Source: Acidithiobacillus sp. (GTDB lineage: Bacteria > Pseudomonadota > Gammaproteobacteria > Acidithiobacillales > Acidithiobacillaceae). Taken from it: DNA of 64,000 nucleotides. The notes beneath the pieces are model-generated. The model worked only from the letters and a program-made list of their open reading frames with translations, did not search any database and was not told where the DNA came from. The stretch is from assembly GCF_023256195.1 (NCBI RefSeq), contig NZ_JAGDWX010000010.1, forward strand, positions 62,001 through 126,000, given 5' to 3'. Positions 50,512-60,260 of the stretch are shown here, piece by piece (within the stretch, counting starts at the first letter, position 1; every line of letters begins with the position of its first letter). A program made the translations under genes and the position numbers.

Positions 50512-51495
50512 TCAGCGGGGCGGCGCCTGCAAGAACCAGCGCACGGCATCGCGCAGTGCCTCTTCCGCCGGCCGATGGCGATAGCCCAACTCGGCCTCTG
50601 CCTTGGCGGAACTGAAATACATGCGATGGGCGGCCATGCGCAGCTCGTCCACCGTCACTATCGGCGTACCCCGACCGCGGGCGCGTACCCAGCCTTGCGC
50701 CGCCCAGGCGATGGGGTATAGAGCCTTACGGGGTAGGCGCAGACGCGGCGAAGGGCGACCCGTGAGCCCGGCGATGCGGGTGAGGATCGACGCCAGGGAG
50801 AGGTTATCGCCACCCAGGATGTAGCGCTCTCCCGGCCGACCGTGTTGGAAGGCTTGCCAGTGCCCCTCCGCCACATCGTCCACGTGGACGATGTTGAGCC
50901 CGGTATCGACATAGGCGGGCACGCGTCCCAGGGCCGCATCGCGCACCATGCGCCCCGTGGGCGTGGGTTTGACATCGCCGGGACCGACAGGGGTCGAGGG
51001 ATTGACGATGACGATGGATGCCTGATGCTGCCGTTGGATGCGTCGCACCGCCTCCTCGGCCAGGAATTTGGAGCGCTTGTAACTGCCGATCATGTCGTCG
51101 ACGCTGGCCCAGGCCTCCTCATCGCTGGGACGGCCGTCGGGGTAAAAACCGAGGACGGCGACACTGCTGGTGTAGACGATGCGCTCGACGCCGGCAGCCA
51201 GGGCCGCTTCCAGAAGTGCTATGGTACCGTCGACGTTGGCCCGCATCATGGCCGCCGGATCCGGTACCCAGAGCCGGTAATCGGCGGCGACGTGAAAGAG
51301 CGCCTGACAGCCTTGCACCGCTGCCTCGAGGCTCGCGGGATCGGCCAGATCGCCGTAGCAGAGCTCCACATCGTCGGCCTCAAGAGCGGCGGAGGGTGTC
51401 CGCAGGAGCAGGCGGATGTCCAGATTTTCCGCGCGCAGGCGGCGCAGGACGGCACTGCCGACGAAGCCGGAGGCTCCCGTCAACAGGACCTTCAT
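50512..51495 (-). CDS. hpnA: Hopanoid-associated sugar epimerase HpnA (NAD-dependent)
   Basis: MKVLLTGASGFVGSAVLRRL; YTSSVAVLGFYPDG; ATGA overlap with hpnG stop. Confidence 0.92.
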   Translation of the reverse strand: MKVLLTGASGFVGSAVLRRLRAENLDIRLLLRTPSAALEADDVELCYGDLADPASLEAAVQGCQALFHVAADYRLWVPDPAAMMRANVDGTIALLEAALAAGVERIVYTSSVAVLGFYPDGRPSDEEAWASVDDMIGSYKRSKFLAEEAVRRIQRQHQASIVIVNPSTPVGPGDVKPTPTGRMVRDAALGRVPAYVDTGLNIVHVDDVAEGHWQAFQHGRPGERYILGGDNLSLASILTRIAGLTGRPSPRLRLPRKALYPIAWAAQGWVRARGRGTPIVTVDELRMAAHRMYFSSAKAEAELGYRHRPAEEALRDAVRWFLQAPPR

Positions 51496-52199
51496 AGGCT
51501 CCATTCCTGCCGCAGTGCCTCCCCCGCCAGGCGCAGACTGGTACTGGCGGTATCCAGATCTCGGCCCAGCAGCATCAGTACCGGCAGATCCTGCGGGCGT
51601 CGCGAGAGCAGGCCGAGAAAGACGCGGGGTTGCAGGCGACCAAAGGCATCCACACCGCCCAGGGCGGCCCTAGGCAGGCGGCGCTGCAATGGGTCGATGA
51701 TGGCGCGCACCGCGAGCCAGGGCACCTGCGCGCCGGCCGCCGCCGCCGCCACGGCACCGCTTTCCATGTCCAGGGCTGCGGCACCGAAACGTCGGCCCAG
51801 CGCCTCCTTGGCCTGGGGGTCGACGCAGGCCTCCGCCACCGTGAGCAGCGGCCGGCTACAGACCGTCCAACGCCGCCGCGCCGGCAGCTTTGCCATGAGC
51901 CTGCCGCGCAGGGACTCGTCCGTCGGCCAACGCTGCTCCTGCCACAGCACTTCCTGGGGCAGACAGAGCGTGCCGGGGCGAAGCTCCGGCTGCAGGGCAG
52001 CGGCCGTGCCGAAGGACACCAGGGCCTGCGCGCCATCTTCCAGCAACTGCTGCGCCGCCAGACTTGCCCGCTCGGGCCCCATACCCGACAACCGCACCAG
52101 GAGATGGTCACCGAGGCACTGGGTTTGTCCCGGGCGCGGCCTTCTCAGGCCCAGACTGCGAGCCTCCGCGAGCAGCGCCGTGACAATGCCTAGACGCAA
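51492..52199 (-). CDS. hpnG: Hopanoid-associated phosphorylase HpnG (nucleoside phosphorylase fold)
   Basis: Nucleosidase-like 'ALVSFGTAAALQPELRPGTLCLP', 'AALDMESGAVAAAA'. Confidence 0.9.
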   Translation of the reverse strand: MRLGIVTALLAEARSLGLRRPRPGQTQCLGDHLLVRLSGMGPERASLAAQQLLEDGAQALVSFGTAAALQPELRPGTLCLPQEVLWQEQRWPTDESLRGRLMAKLPARRRWTVCSRPLLTVAEACVDPQAKEALGRRFGAAALDMESGAVAAAAAGAQVPWLAVRAIIDPLQRRLPRAALGGVDAFGRLQPRVFLGLLSRRPQDLPVLMLLGRDLDTASTSLRLAGEALRQEWSL

Positions 52200-54136
52200 T
52201 GCCGCTCCGTCAGATTGCGGTAGCGCGCCAAGGCCCAGAGCGGGAAGTAGATCTTGTAGCCGTGATAGGTGAGATAGAACACCCGAGGGAAGCCCGGTGC
52301 ATTGAAATACGGATCCCGCCAGTCACCAGGCTGCTCCTGGTGACGCTGGAGCCAGTCGATTCCGCGGCGCAGGGACTCGCTGTCGCGATCGCCCGCAGCC
52401 ATCAGACCCAGGCAGGCCCAGGCGGTCTGTGCCGCATTGCTCTCTTGACCCAGGCCCGCCAGACCGGGATCGGCGTAGCTGTCGTTGCTCTCACCCCAGC
52501 CACCATCGTCCTGCTGCACCGAGCGCAACCAGTGCGCCGCCCGCGACATGGCATCGCGGACCTCGGCGCTGGGATTGCGAACCTCGGCCAGGCCCATGAG
52601 CACCGACCAGGTGCCATAGATGTAGTTGGTCCCCCAGCGACCGAACCAGGCTCCCGAGGCCTCCTGCTCCCGCAGGAGATACTGGATGAGACGCGCGCGC
52701 ACCGGCGCGTCCACCTCGCGGTCGAGGATGGCCAGGAAAGCCAGCACCCTTCCGGAGACATCGGCCGTGGGCGGATCCAGCAAGGCCTTGTGATCGGCAA
52801 AGGGGATCTCGTTGAGGTAATAGTAGGTATTGTCGACGTCGTAGGCGCCGAAGCCACCATTGCGGGACTGCATGCCCGCGAGCCAGTTCGCTGCCCGCTC
52901 GATGGCGGGACGATCCTCCGGGCGACGGGCGCGGGCCAGTGCCCAGGCCACAGCGGCGGTATCGTCCAGATCGGGATAGTAAGGGTTGGCATATTGGAAG
53001 GCCCAGCCTCCTCCAGCCAGCTCCGGCCGCCGCTCACGCCAGTCGCCCGGCGCGTCCGTGATCTGCCGATCCAGCAACCACTGCATACTGCGCTTGGCCG
53101 GTTCAGCTACATCGCCCTCCGCTTCCAGGAGTGCGTGCAGAGCCAGGCAAGTATCCCAAACCGGCGACACGCAGGGCTGGCAGTAGGCTTCGCCGGCACG
53201 TTCCACCACCAACTTCTTCAGGGCCGCGCGGGTCTGCTGGCGGTAGGGGTGTTCGGCTTCGTAGCCCAGCAACGCCAGGGCCTCGTGGGCGTTGACCATG
53301 GCCGGGAAAATGCCGTTGAGCCCGTCCTCGCCGTTGAGGCGTTCGATGAACCAGGCCTCGGCCCGGGCGATGGCTCGACGCCGCAGCGCCCCAGGGATCC
53401 AGGGCTCCATGGTCCGGCCCAGCCGGTCGAACCAGAGGAAGATCCGCGACACCCAGCCCTGCAGAGCGTGGGCGAAATAATCGTCGATATCCTCCGGTGG
53501 CCGCGTGAAGAGTTCGCGGATCTGCACGCCCGTCGGATTCTTGGCCTGCGGCTTCAGGCTGCAGAGGATGAACAGGGGCACCATCACGGTCCGCGACCAG
53601 GACGCCACCTTGTAGATGTGCATGGGAAACCAGCGCGGAAAGAGCAGGATCTCCACGGGGATGAAGGGCACGGCGCGCCAGGGTACCTGACCAAAGAGCG
53701 CCAGGGTGATGCGCGTAAAGACGTTGGCGCGCTCGGCGCCGCCATGGGCCAGAATGGCGCTGCGCGCACGGCGCATGTGCGCCGCTTCGGGATCGTCGCC
53801 GGCGAGCTTCAGGGCAAAATAGGCCTTGACCGAGGCGCTCATGTCGAAATGACCGCCGTGATAAAGGGACCAGCCGCCGTGATTCTCCTGCTTGCGCCGC
53901 AGGTACACGGCCATCTTGGCCTCGAGATCGGCATCCCGCTCGTCCATGTAGTGCATCATCAGGATGTATTCTGCGGGGATGGTGCAGTCCGCCTCGAACT
54001 CGAAACACCAATGGCCATCGACGGCCTGGTGCCGGAGCAGAGCGGCCTCAGCCGCCGCAATGGCCCGCTGCAGGGGCTCGTGGCACCCCTCCGCAGGGCG
54101 ATGGGCACGCGAAAGACTGTGCACGGTGGGATTCAT
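52190..54136 (-). CDS. shc: Squalene-hopene cyclase
   Basis: Class II cyclase: DVDNTYYYL region, QW repeats (DGGWGESNDSY, NGGFGAYD). Confidence 0.95.
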   Translation of the reverse strand: MNPTVHSLSRAHRPAEGCHEPLQRAIAAAEAALLRHQAVDGHWCFEFEADCTIPAEYILMMHYMDERDADLEAKMAVYLRRKQENHGGWSLYHGGHFDMSASVKAYFALKLAGDDPEAAHMRRARSAILAHGGAERANVFTRITLALFGQVPWRAVPFIPVEILLFPRWFPMHIYKVASWSRTVMVPLFILCSLKPQAKNPTGVQIRELFTRPPEDIDDYFAHALQGWVSRIFLWFDRLGRTMEPWIPGALRRRAIARAEAWFIERLNGEDGLNGIFPAMVNAHEALALLGYEAEHPYRQQTRAALKKLVVERAGEAYCQPCVSPVWDTCLALHALLEAEGDVAEPAKRSMQWLLDRQITDAPGDWRERRPELAGGGWAFQYANPYYPDLDDTAAVAWALARARRPEDRPAIERAANWLAGMQSRNGGFGAYDVDNTYYYLNEIPFADHKALLDPPTADVSGRVLAFLAILDREVDAPVRARLIQYLLREQEASGAWFGRWGTNYIYGTWSVLMGLAEVRNPSAEVRDAMSRAAHWLRSVQQDDGGWGESNDSYADPGLAGLGQESNAAQTAWACLGLMAAGDRDSESLRRGIDWLQRHQEQPGDWRDPYFNAPGFPRVFYLTYHGYKIYFPLWALARYRNLTERHCV

Positions 54137-55176
54137 GCCGATACCCCGAGGGGCACTTGCGGCAGGGGCCGAATACCTACACGGAACGCCAGGCGCAGGA
54201 GATCATCGGAACGGTGCAGCAACTGCGACATCCACACCACCCGGCGCACGCTGTCGCGGCTGATCTTGACCTGATCGGCGCGCTGGAAGGCCGGCTGGGC
54301 GGCGATGCGGCGCAAGGTCAGCACGGCCATGGCGATGGCCCAGAGACAGAAATCCCGCATGCCGGTCTGCTCCTTGGGGATCATCAGGGTATAGCGCAGG
54401 GCCTGGTCCAGATGCCCGCCGGCAATGGCGACGAGCTCGAGCAATGCATTCTGGAAGGCGGGATTGTCCTGACCCGGCTCCAGCGCTTCCACATCGACGC
54501 CGTGGCGCTGCAGCAGATCCCGGGGCAGCCAGTTCACGCCGCGTTCCCAGTCGGTCCAGAAATCCTTGAGGATATTGGTCATCTGCAGGCCCTGACCGAA
54601 GCGCACGGCGAGGCGCTGCATTTCGGCCTCGTGAGGGGCCAGGCGCTGCTCATGGTGGACGAAGAGACTGGTGAGCATCTCGCCAACCACGCCGGCGACG
54701 ACATAGCAGTAGGCATCCAGAGCGGCGAGGTCTGCAAGGCCCGCGCGCGAGGCCTGCTCCTGAAATTTGGCCATGCCCGAGCCCATGATGGCCACGCAGC
54801 GGGCCAGGGCTTCCTGCTGAACCCTATCGAAGCTGCGGGTCAGGCGGATGACCAGCGGGGTGCTGCGGATGAGCTCCTGCTCGCCCGCCGGCATCTGTCG
54901 CGACATGACGGCGGCGAAATCCGCCGCAAAGGCCTCTGGCGCTGCCTCACCCTGCACTACCGCCACAAAGGCTTCCTGCCAGCGCGCCTTTTCGGTCCAC
55001 GACAACTCCGGATCGTCCTCGATGGTATCGGCGATACGGCACAGGAGGTAGCCGTTGCCCACGGCCTCCCGCAAACCTGCGGGAAGGCGGGGAATGGTCA
55101 GGGCAAAGGTGCGCGAGACGGCCTGAAGACTGTGTTCCTGAAAAGCCAGCGCCGGGGCGAGATCCGCGTTCAGCAT
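54133..55176 (-). CDS. Squalene/phytoene synthase family protein, squalene synthase-like
   Basis: SRTFALTIPRLP, RIADTIEDD, YCYVVAGVVGEMLTSLF, GLQMTNILKDFWTDWERG. Confidence 0.88.
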   Translation of the reverse strand: MLNADLAPALAFQEHSLQAVSRTFALTIPRLPAGLREAVGNGYLLCRIADTIEDDPELSWTEKARWQEAFVAVVQGEAAPEAFAADFAAVMSRQMPAGEQELIRSTPLVIRLTRSFDRVQQEALARCVAIMGSGMAKFQEQASRAGLADLAALDAYCYVVAGVVGEMLTSLFVHHEQRLAPHEAEMQRLAVRFGQGLQMTNILKDFWTDWERGVNWLPRDLLQRHGVDVEALEPGQDNPAFQNALLELVAIAGGHLDQALRYTLMIPKEQTGMRDFCLWAIAMAVLTLRRIAAQPAFQRADQVKISRDSVRRVVWMSQLLHRSDDLLRLAFRVGIRPLPQVPLGVSA

Positions 55177-55406
55177 GGACGTAGCAATGGTGGCAAGACG
55201 GCTCCTCGTATTGTGGTGATGCCGGATTCGCGTGAAAACCACACTTTAAGTGCGAAAATGTAACCATGTGCCCGCTCCGATGCAAGTCTTTGCACGATTT
55301 TTTGCAAGCACTTGGGGCGTCGATTCGGCTACTTTCCAAACCGCGGCGAGGCTGGCAGTGGGGTCCAAAATCCATTAATGTGAACCTATGTTTTGGCAAG
55401 ATTCCC

Positions 55407-56090
55407 GTGGCTGACGTGGCGGAGCTCCTGACCCTCGAAGGCGTCAGCAAGCGCGTCCCGGACGCTGTGGATCGGTGGCTCTTCGAGGAGGTCGCGCTGC
55501 GGCTGGACCGCGGCGAATTCGTGGCCATCCTGGGGGAAAGCGGGGTCGGCAAGAGCACCCTCATGCACATCGTCGCCGGCCTGGATCGCAAGGACGGCGG
55601 ACGCCTGTGCTTCGCCGGTCAGGATCTGGACGATCTCGACGACGACGCCCGGACCCTGTTGCGGCGACGGCAGATGGGCTTCATCTTTCAGGCCTTTCAC
55701 CTCATTCCGCAGCTGACGGTGGCCGAGAACATCGCCCTGCCCTGGCGCCTGAATGCCCTGCCGCGCAAGGGTCTGCCGGAGCGCGTGCGCAAACTGGCCC
55801 GTTTCCTGGGGATTGAGCACCGTCTGGAGGCCTGGCCCCGAGAGCTGTCCGGGGGCGAGATGCAGCGCGTGGCGGTGGCCCGCGCCACCCTCCACGACCC
55901 GGCTCTGATCCTGGCCGACGAACCCACGGGCAGCCTCGATCCCGATTCCGCGGCACAGGTTCTGGACCTCCTGCGCGATGCAGGCCTACGGGCCGGCTCG
56001 GCCATTCTCATGGTGACCCACTCCGAGGTGGCAGCGGCCTGCGCTCATCGTCGTTTCCTTCTGGAAAGGCGGGGCCTGCGGCAGCTATGA
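55407..56090 (+). CDS. ABC transporter ATP-binding protein (LolD/MacB/AttE-like)
   Basis: LGESGVGKSTLMHI Walker A, LSGGEMQRVAVARA signature, LADEPTGSLD Walker B; GTG start inferred. Confidence 0.88.
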   Translation: MADVAELLTLEGVSKRVPDAVDRWLFEEVALRLDRGEFVAILGESGVGKSTLMHIVAGLDRKDGGRLCFAGQDLDDLDDDARTLLRRRQMGFIFQAFHLIPQLTVAENIALPWRLNALPRKGLPERVRKLARFLGIEHRLEAWPRELSGGEMQRVAVARATLHDPALILADEPTGSLDPDSAAQVLDLLRDAGLRAGSAILMVTHSEVAAACAHRRFLLERRGLRQL

Positions 56091-58588
56091 GTCTCCACAT
56101 TCCCTGGCGGGCTGCGGTGTGGCGGCCACTGCGCCAGCGCCCGGGAGCAGCCGCACTGGCCGTTCTTGGAGTGGCCCTGGGTGTGGCGCTGGGACTCGCC
56201 GTCGCCCTCATCAATCTGCAGGCGGTACAGGACTTCGCCGGGGGCCTGCGGCGTCTGGCCGGGCAGGCGGATCTGGTCCTGCAGGCGCCGGGCAAAGGGT
56301 TTCCGCAAGACTGGTATCGCCGCCTGGCGACGGCCCCTGGGGTCCGCGCGGCAGCACCGCAGCTGCGGGTCTATGGCGAGATTCGCGCGGGCGGAGCCTG
56401 GCAGAGTTTCCCCGTCTGGGGCATCGACCCCTTTGCGACCGCCCGTCTCGGACAACCCCTGCTACCCACACAGCTTGCCCGTCCCGAGTTGCTCTTCGAC
56501 CCGCACAGCATCGTCCTCAGTCCGGCCGCGGCGGAGCAGTTTCACCTGCGGGTCGGAGAATCCATGACCCTGCGGGTGGCAGGCGTGACCCGAAACTTTC
56601 GGATCATCGGCCTGCTTCCCATCAATCCGCCCGAGGGGGCGCTGGGAGTGGTCGACATCGCCTCAGCGCAGTGGCTCTGGGGGCGCATCGGCTGGCTCAA
56701 TCGAGTCGACCTGCGTCTCGCCGCGGGTGTCGATCCCGCCAGCTTCCAGCGCCATTGGCAAGACCAGTTGCCCCCCGGGGCGAGCCTGGAGACACCGCGG
56801 CAGCAGGGAGCGGTAGCCGCCCGGGCATCCCGAGCCTACCGGGCCAACCTTCTGGTGCTGTCCCTGGTGGCCCTCTTCACCGGCGCCTTCCTGATCTACG
56901 CCACCCTGGCCCTGGGAGTGGTTCGACAGCGCCGAAGTCTGGCCGTTCTGCGCGTCCTGGGTCTGAGGCGACGTGAGATCCTGGCGAGCGTGCTGGCACA
57001 GGGACTCGCCCTGGGACTGCCGGGCATCGCCTTGGGTATCCCGCTGGGCAATCTGGCCGCTGCTCTCGCCTTGGCGCGCCTGGGCGGCGATCTGGGCGCG
57101 GGCTATTTCCGTGCCAGCCATCAGGTGCTTCACGGACACCTGGGCTTGTGGCTCGCTTTCTCTGGCGCCGGCCTTTCAGCGGCGCTTGCGGGCGCCGGTC
57201 TGCCGGCGTGGCAGGCCAGCCGAAGCACCGTGGTGAGGGCGCTGGGTCAGGGTAGTGAGGAGGACGAAGCCGGACAGAAGCTCGGACCCGGATTGATCCT
57301 GCTGATCCTGGCTGCCCTCAGTGCCGCCATCCCGCCCGTGGGTGGGATTCCTTACGGCGCCTATCTGGCCATCGCCATTCTGCTTTTTGCCACCCTCTTC
57401 CTCATCGGGCCATTGGCGCGGCTGCTGGGCGTGGTCCTGCCGGTGCCCGAGGCTCCCCTCGCGCGTCTGGCCTTTCTTCAGATGCGGGGGACACCGGGGC
57501 GGGTAGCCCACAGTCTGTCGGCCATCGTCGTAGCTTTCAGTCTGGTGGTGGCAATGGCCATCATGGTGGGCTCCTTTCGCGACTCCGTTGCCGACTGGCT
57601 ACTGGACATTCTGCGGGCGGACCTCTATCTGCAGGCGGGATCGGGGCCGGCGGCGCGCATCTCGGGAGACCGCATCCACGCCATTTGCGACGATCCTGTG
57701 GTACGGCAATGCTCGCCCATGCGGCGCCTGCAGATCGCGCTGCTACCAGGACGGCCGCCGGTGGAGTTGCTGGCGCGCGGCATGGACCTGGCCGATCCGA
57801 ATCGGGAGCTGCAGATCCTGCGCGCCATTCCCCTGCCGAAAAGCGGTCCACCGCCAGCCTGGATCTCGGAGATACTCGCGGGAATCAGCCATTGGCGGCC
57901 CGGCCAGATCGTCCAGATCCCGGTGGACGGCCGTACCCATGCGGTGCGCATCGTCGGTATCTATCGCGACTACGCCTACCAGCAGGGCGCCGTATCCATC
58001 CCCATCGAGGTCTATCGCCGCTGGACCGGTGACGACAGCGCCAACGGTCTTGCCCTGTGGTTGCGTCCCGGCACCTCCGTAGCGGCGGCACGGGCGCAGC
58101 TCACCCGGCGCTTCCCGGAACTGCGCCAGTGGCAGGTGGAAACGCCGCGCCAGATCCGCGCCGAGAGCCTACGGATATTCGACCGCAGTTTTGCAGCCAC
58201 CTACGCCCTGGAGGCGGTGGCCATCGTCATCGGTCTACTGGGTGTCGCCAACGGCTTCGGTGCCCAGATACTGCTGCGCCGGCAGGAGTTTGCCCTGTTG
58301 CGGACCATTGGTCTGCGGCGGCGCGACGTCGTCGGTCTTCTGCTGCGGGAGTCGCTTCTGCTGTCCCTCTTCGGGGTGGCGCTAGGGGGAGGTCTGGGCT
58401 TCGCCATCAGCCTCCTGCTCATCGATCTCGTCAATCCCCAATCCTTCCACTGGCAGATGGGCTTCCACCCGCCTTGGGACAATTTACTTCTGGTGGCGGC
58501 GGCGCTGATCGTCGCGAGTGTGACCACCATGCTCCTGAGCGCGCGCAAGGCCCTGTCCCAGCCCCTGACCATGGTGCGCGATGAATAG
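56087..58588 (+). CDS. ABC transporter permease, FtsX/MacB-like (AttF/G-like)
   Basis: 833 aa, two FtsX blocks; ATGA overlap with the ATPase. Confidence 0.88.
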   Translation: MSLHIPWRAAVWRPLRQRPGAAALAVLGVALGVALGLAVALINLQAVQDFAGGLRRLAGQADLVLQAPGKGFPQDWYRRLATAPGVRAAAPQLRVYGEIRAGGAWQSFPVWGIDPFATARLGQPLLPTQLARPELLFDPHSIVLSPAAAEQFHLRVGESMTLRVAGVTRNFRIIGLLPINPPEGALGVVDIASAQWLWGRIGWLNRVDLRLAAGVDPASFQRHWQDQLPPGASLETPRQQGAVAARASRAYRANLLVLSLVALFTGAFLIYATLALGVVRQRRSLAVLRVLGLRRREILASVLAQGLALGLPGIALGIPLGNLAAALALARLGGDLGAGYFRASHQVLHGHLGLWLAFSGAGLSAALAGAGLPAWQASRSTVVRALGQGSEEDEAGQKLGPGLILLILAALSAAIPPVGGIPYGAYLAIAILLFATLFLIGPLARLLGVVLPVPEAPLARLAFLQMRGTPGRVAHSLSAIVVAFSLVVAMAIMVGSFRDSVADWLLDILRADLYLQAGSGPAARISGDRIHAICDDPVVRQCSPMRRLQIALLPGRPPVELLARGMDLADPNRELQILRAIPLPKSGPPPAWISEILAGISHWRPGQIVQIPVDGRTHAVRIVGIYRDYAYQQGAVSIPIEVYRRWTGDDSANGLALWLRPGTSVAAARAQLTRRFPELRQWQVETPRQIRAESLRIFDRSFAATYALEAVAIVIGLLGVANGFGAQILLRRQEFALLRTIGLRRRDVVGLLLRESLLLSLFGVALGGGLGFAISLLLIDLVNPQSFHWQMGFHPPWDNLLLVAAALIVASVTTMLLSARKALSQPLTMVRDE

Positions 58589-59753
58589 GCCACTCGGTAT
58601 CCTCGGCGTCTGTCTGACGCTGCTGACTGGGTTCCTGCTGGTAGCCCCGAGCGTCGCTTCGCCCCTACCGCCCGAGCCACTGCCGCTGGCGAAAACGCCG
58701 CAGGTAGAGGTCAGCCCCACGCAACCCATGCGTTTTCCCAATGCCTACGGCAGTCACCCGGAGTTTCCGCTGGAGTGGTGGTACGTCACCGGACACCTGC
58801 GGGACGATTCCGGTCAGACCTACGGCTTTCAGGTGACCTTTTTCCGGGTGCGTCCTACCAAGGTCTGGGACAACCCCAGTGCCTTCAATCCGCGTCAGCT
58901 GATTTTCGCCCAGGCAGCCATCGCCGATCCGCGCATTGGGCATCTGCTGACTGCCCAGAGCAGTGCGACCACGGCCCTGGGTCTCGCCGGCGCGGCCCGG
59001 GATCGCACCCAGGTCTGGATCGACTCCTGGCGCCTGCAGCAGGACGGTGATGGGTACCGGACGCAGGTGGACAGCCGCCATTTCCGCCTGAATCTGCAGC
59101 TGCAGACCACTGGGAAACCTTTGCTGGAGGGGCCCGATGGGATCAGCCAGAAGGGTCCCGATCCCCAGAATGCCAGTTACTATTACAGCCTGCCGCAACT
59201 GCGCGTACACGGTCAGCTGCGCCTGCAAGGCCAGGAGCATCGGGTAGAGGGACGCGCCTGGCTGGACCACGAGTGGTCCGACGCCTATCTGCCCAAAGGC
59301 GCGGTAGGCTGGGACTGGTTGGGCCTCAATCTCGACGACGGGGGCGCCTTGATGCTGTTCCGCATGCGCGCGGGAAATGGCAAAGCGCTGTGGCTGGCCG
59401 GCACCTGGCGACACGCCGACGGACGCGTGGAATATCTGCCTGCCAGCGCCATCCACATGCAGCCCACGCAGTTCTGGACCTCCGCCAGCACCGGCGCGCG
59501 CTACCCCATTGCCTGGAAGATCCGCGCCGGTTCCCTGGAATTTGCTCTCCGCCCCCTGATGGCGGACCAGCAATTCCGCGCCCTGGCCAGCACCGGTACC
59601 ACCTACTGGGAGGGTGCGGTGACGGCCTGGCAGAAGAACCGGCAGGTGGGCTCGGGATATCTGGAACTGACGGGCTACGCCAAGGCCCTGCAGCTGCCGG
59701 AAGCGCCCGTGACCGGCAAGACCGGCGTGCCGCAACGCAGCCCCTCCCCCTGA
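58581..59753 (+). CDS. AttH/CrtC-like lipocalin-related protein (carotenoid 1,2-hydratase family)
   Basis: PLEWWYVTGHL, WLDHEWSDAYLPKGAVGWDWLGLNLDDG signature. Confidence 0.85.
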   Translation: MNRPLGILGVCLTLLTGFLLVAPSVASPLPPEPLPLAKTPQVEVSPTQPMRFPNAYGSHPEFPLEWWYVTGHLRDDSGQTYGFQVTFFRVRPTKVWDNPSAFNPRQLIFAQAAIADPRIGHLLTAQSSATTALGLAGAARDRTQVWIDSWRLQQDGDGYRTQVDSRHFRLNLQLQTTGKPLLEGPDGISQKGPDPQNASYYYSLPQLRVHGQLRLQGQEHRVEGRAWLDHEWSDAYLPKGAVGWDWLGLNLDDGGALMLFRMRAGNGKALWLAGTWRHADGRVEYLPASAIHMQPTQFWTSASTGARYPIAWKIRAGSLEFALRPLMADQQFRALASTGTTYWEGAVTAWQKNRQVGSGYLELTGYAKALQLPEAPVTGKTGVPQRSPSP

Positions 59754-59813
59754 GACAGACGGATCGGTCAAGGCACTCTTGGCAGTCAGGGCAGGACGGC
59801 GCTACCATGAGGC

Positions 59814-60260
59814 ATGCCTCATTCCGCATCGCCTCTGACCTTGCAGGAGCGCTTCTTCCAGCGCTTCCAAGGGCGCACCATCATCCTGCACCGCGGTTTT
59901 CCCCCGGGGTATCTGGCAGAGCTTCTGAAGCAGCCTGGCGGTGGTGGCCATTTCCGGGTCGACCTGCGCCAGCTGGGCACGGAAGTCGACTCGCCCATGG
60001 ACTGGCTCCTGCAGCGCCACGTGCTGCCTCTGGACCTACCCACGCCCCTGCTCATCAAAGTAGAGGATGAGGCCATCTACCTCCGCCATCTGCTGCAGGG
60101 GAGCAGTCCCGGCCATCCCAGCGAGATCCTGTGGATGCTCGATGCCATCCACGAACGTCACCACGCCCTGCTGCGTCGGCTGCAGACCGAACTGCAGCCA
60201 CAGCGCGGCATGGCCCTCGACGACAATGCCATCGACTACGACCTCTACAACGATGCATGA
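59814..60260 (+). CDS. Conserved hypothetical protein preceding thiF/moeB-like gene
   Basis: 148 aa ORF with overlap to the next gene; no recognised domain. Confidence 0.6.
   Translation: MPHSASPLTLQERFFQRFQGRTIILHRGFPPGYLAELLKQPGGGGHFRVDLRQLGTEVDSPMDWLLQRHVLPLDLPTPLLIKVEDEAIYLRHLLQGSSPGHPSEILWMLDAIHERHHALLRRLQTELQPQRGMALDDNAIDYDLYNDA

Noticed and set aside
50842-52272. 476-aa plus-strand ORF across hpnA/hpnG
   Set aside because: No recognisable domain; antisense to well supported genes.
52199-54274. 691-aa plus-strand ORF opposite shc
   Set aside because: Antisense shadow ORF; the reverse strand encodes a canonical squalene-hopene cyclase.
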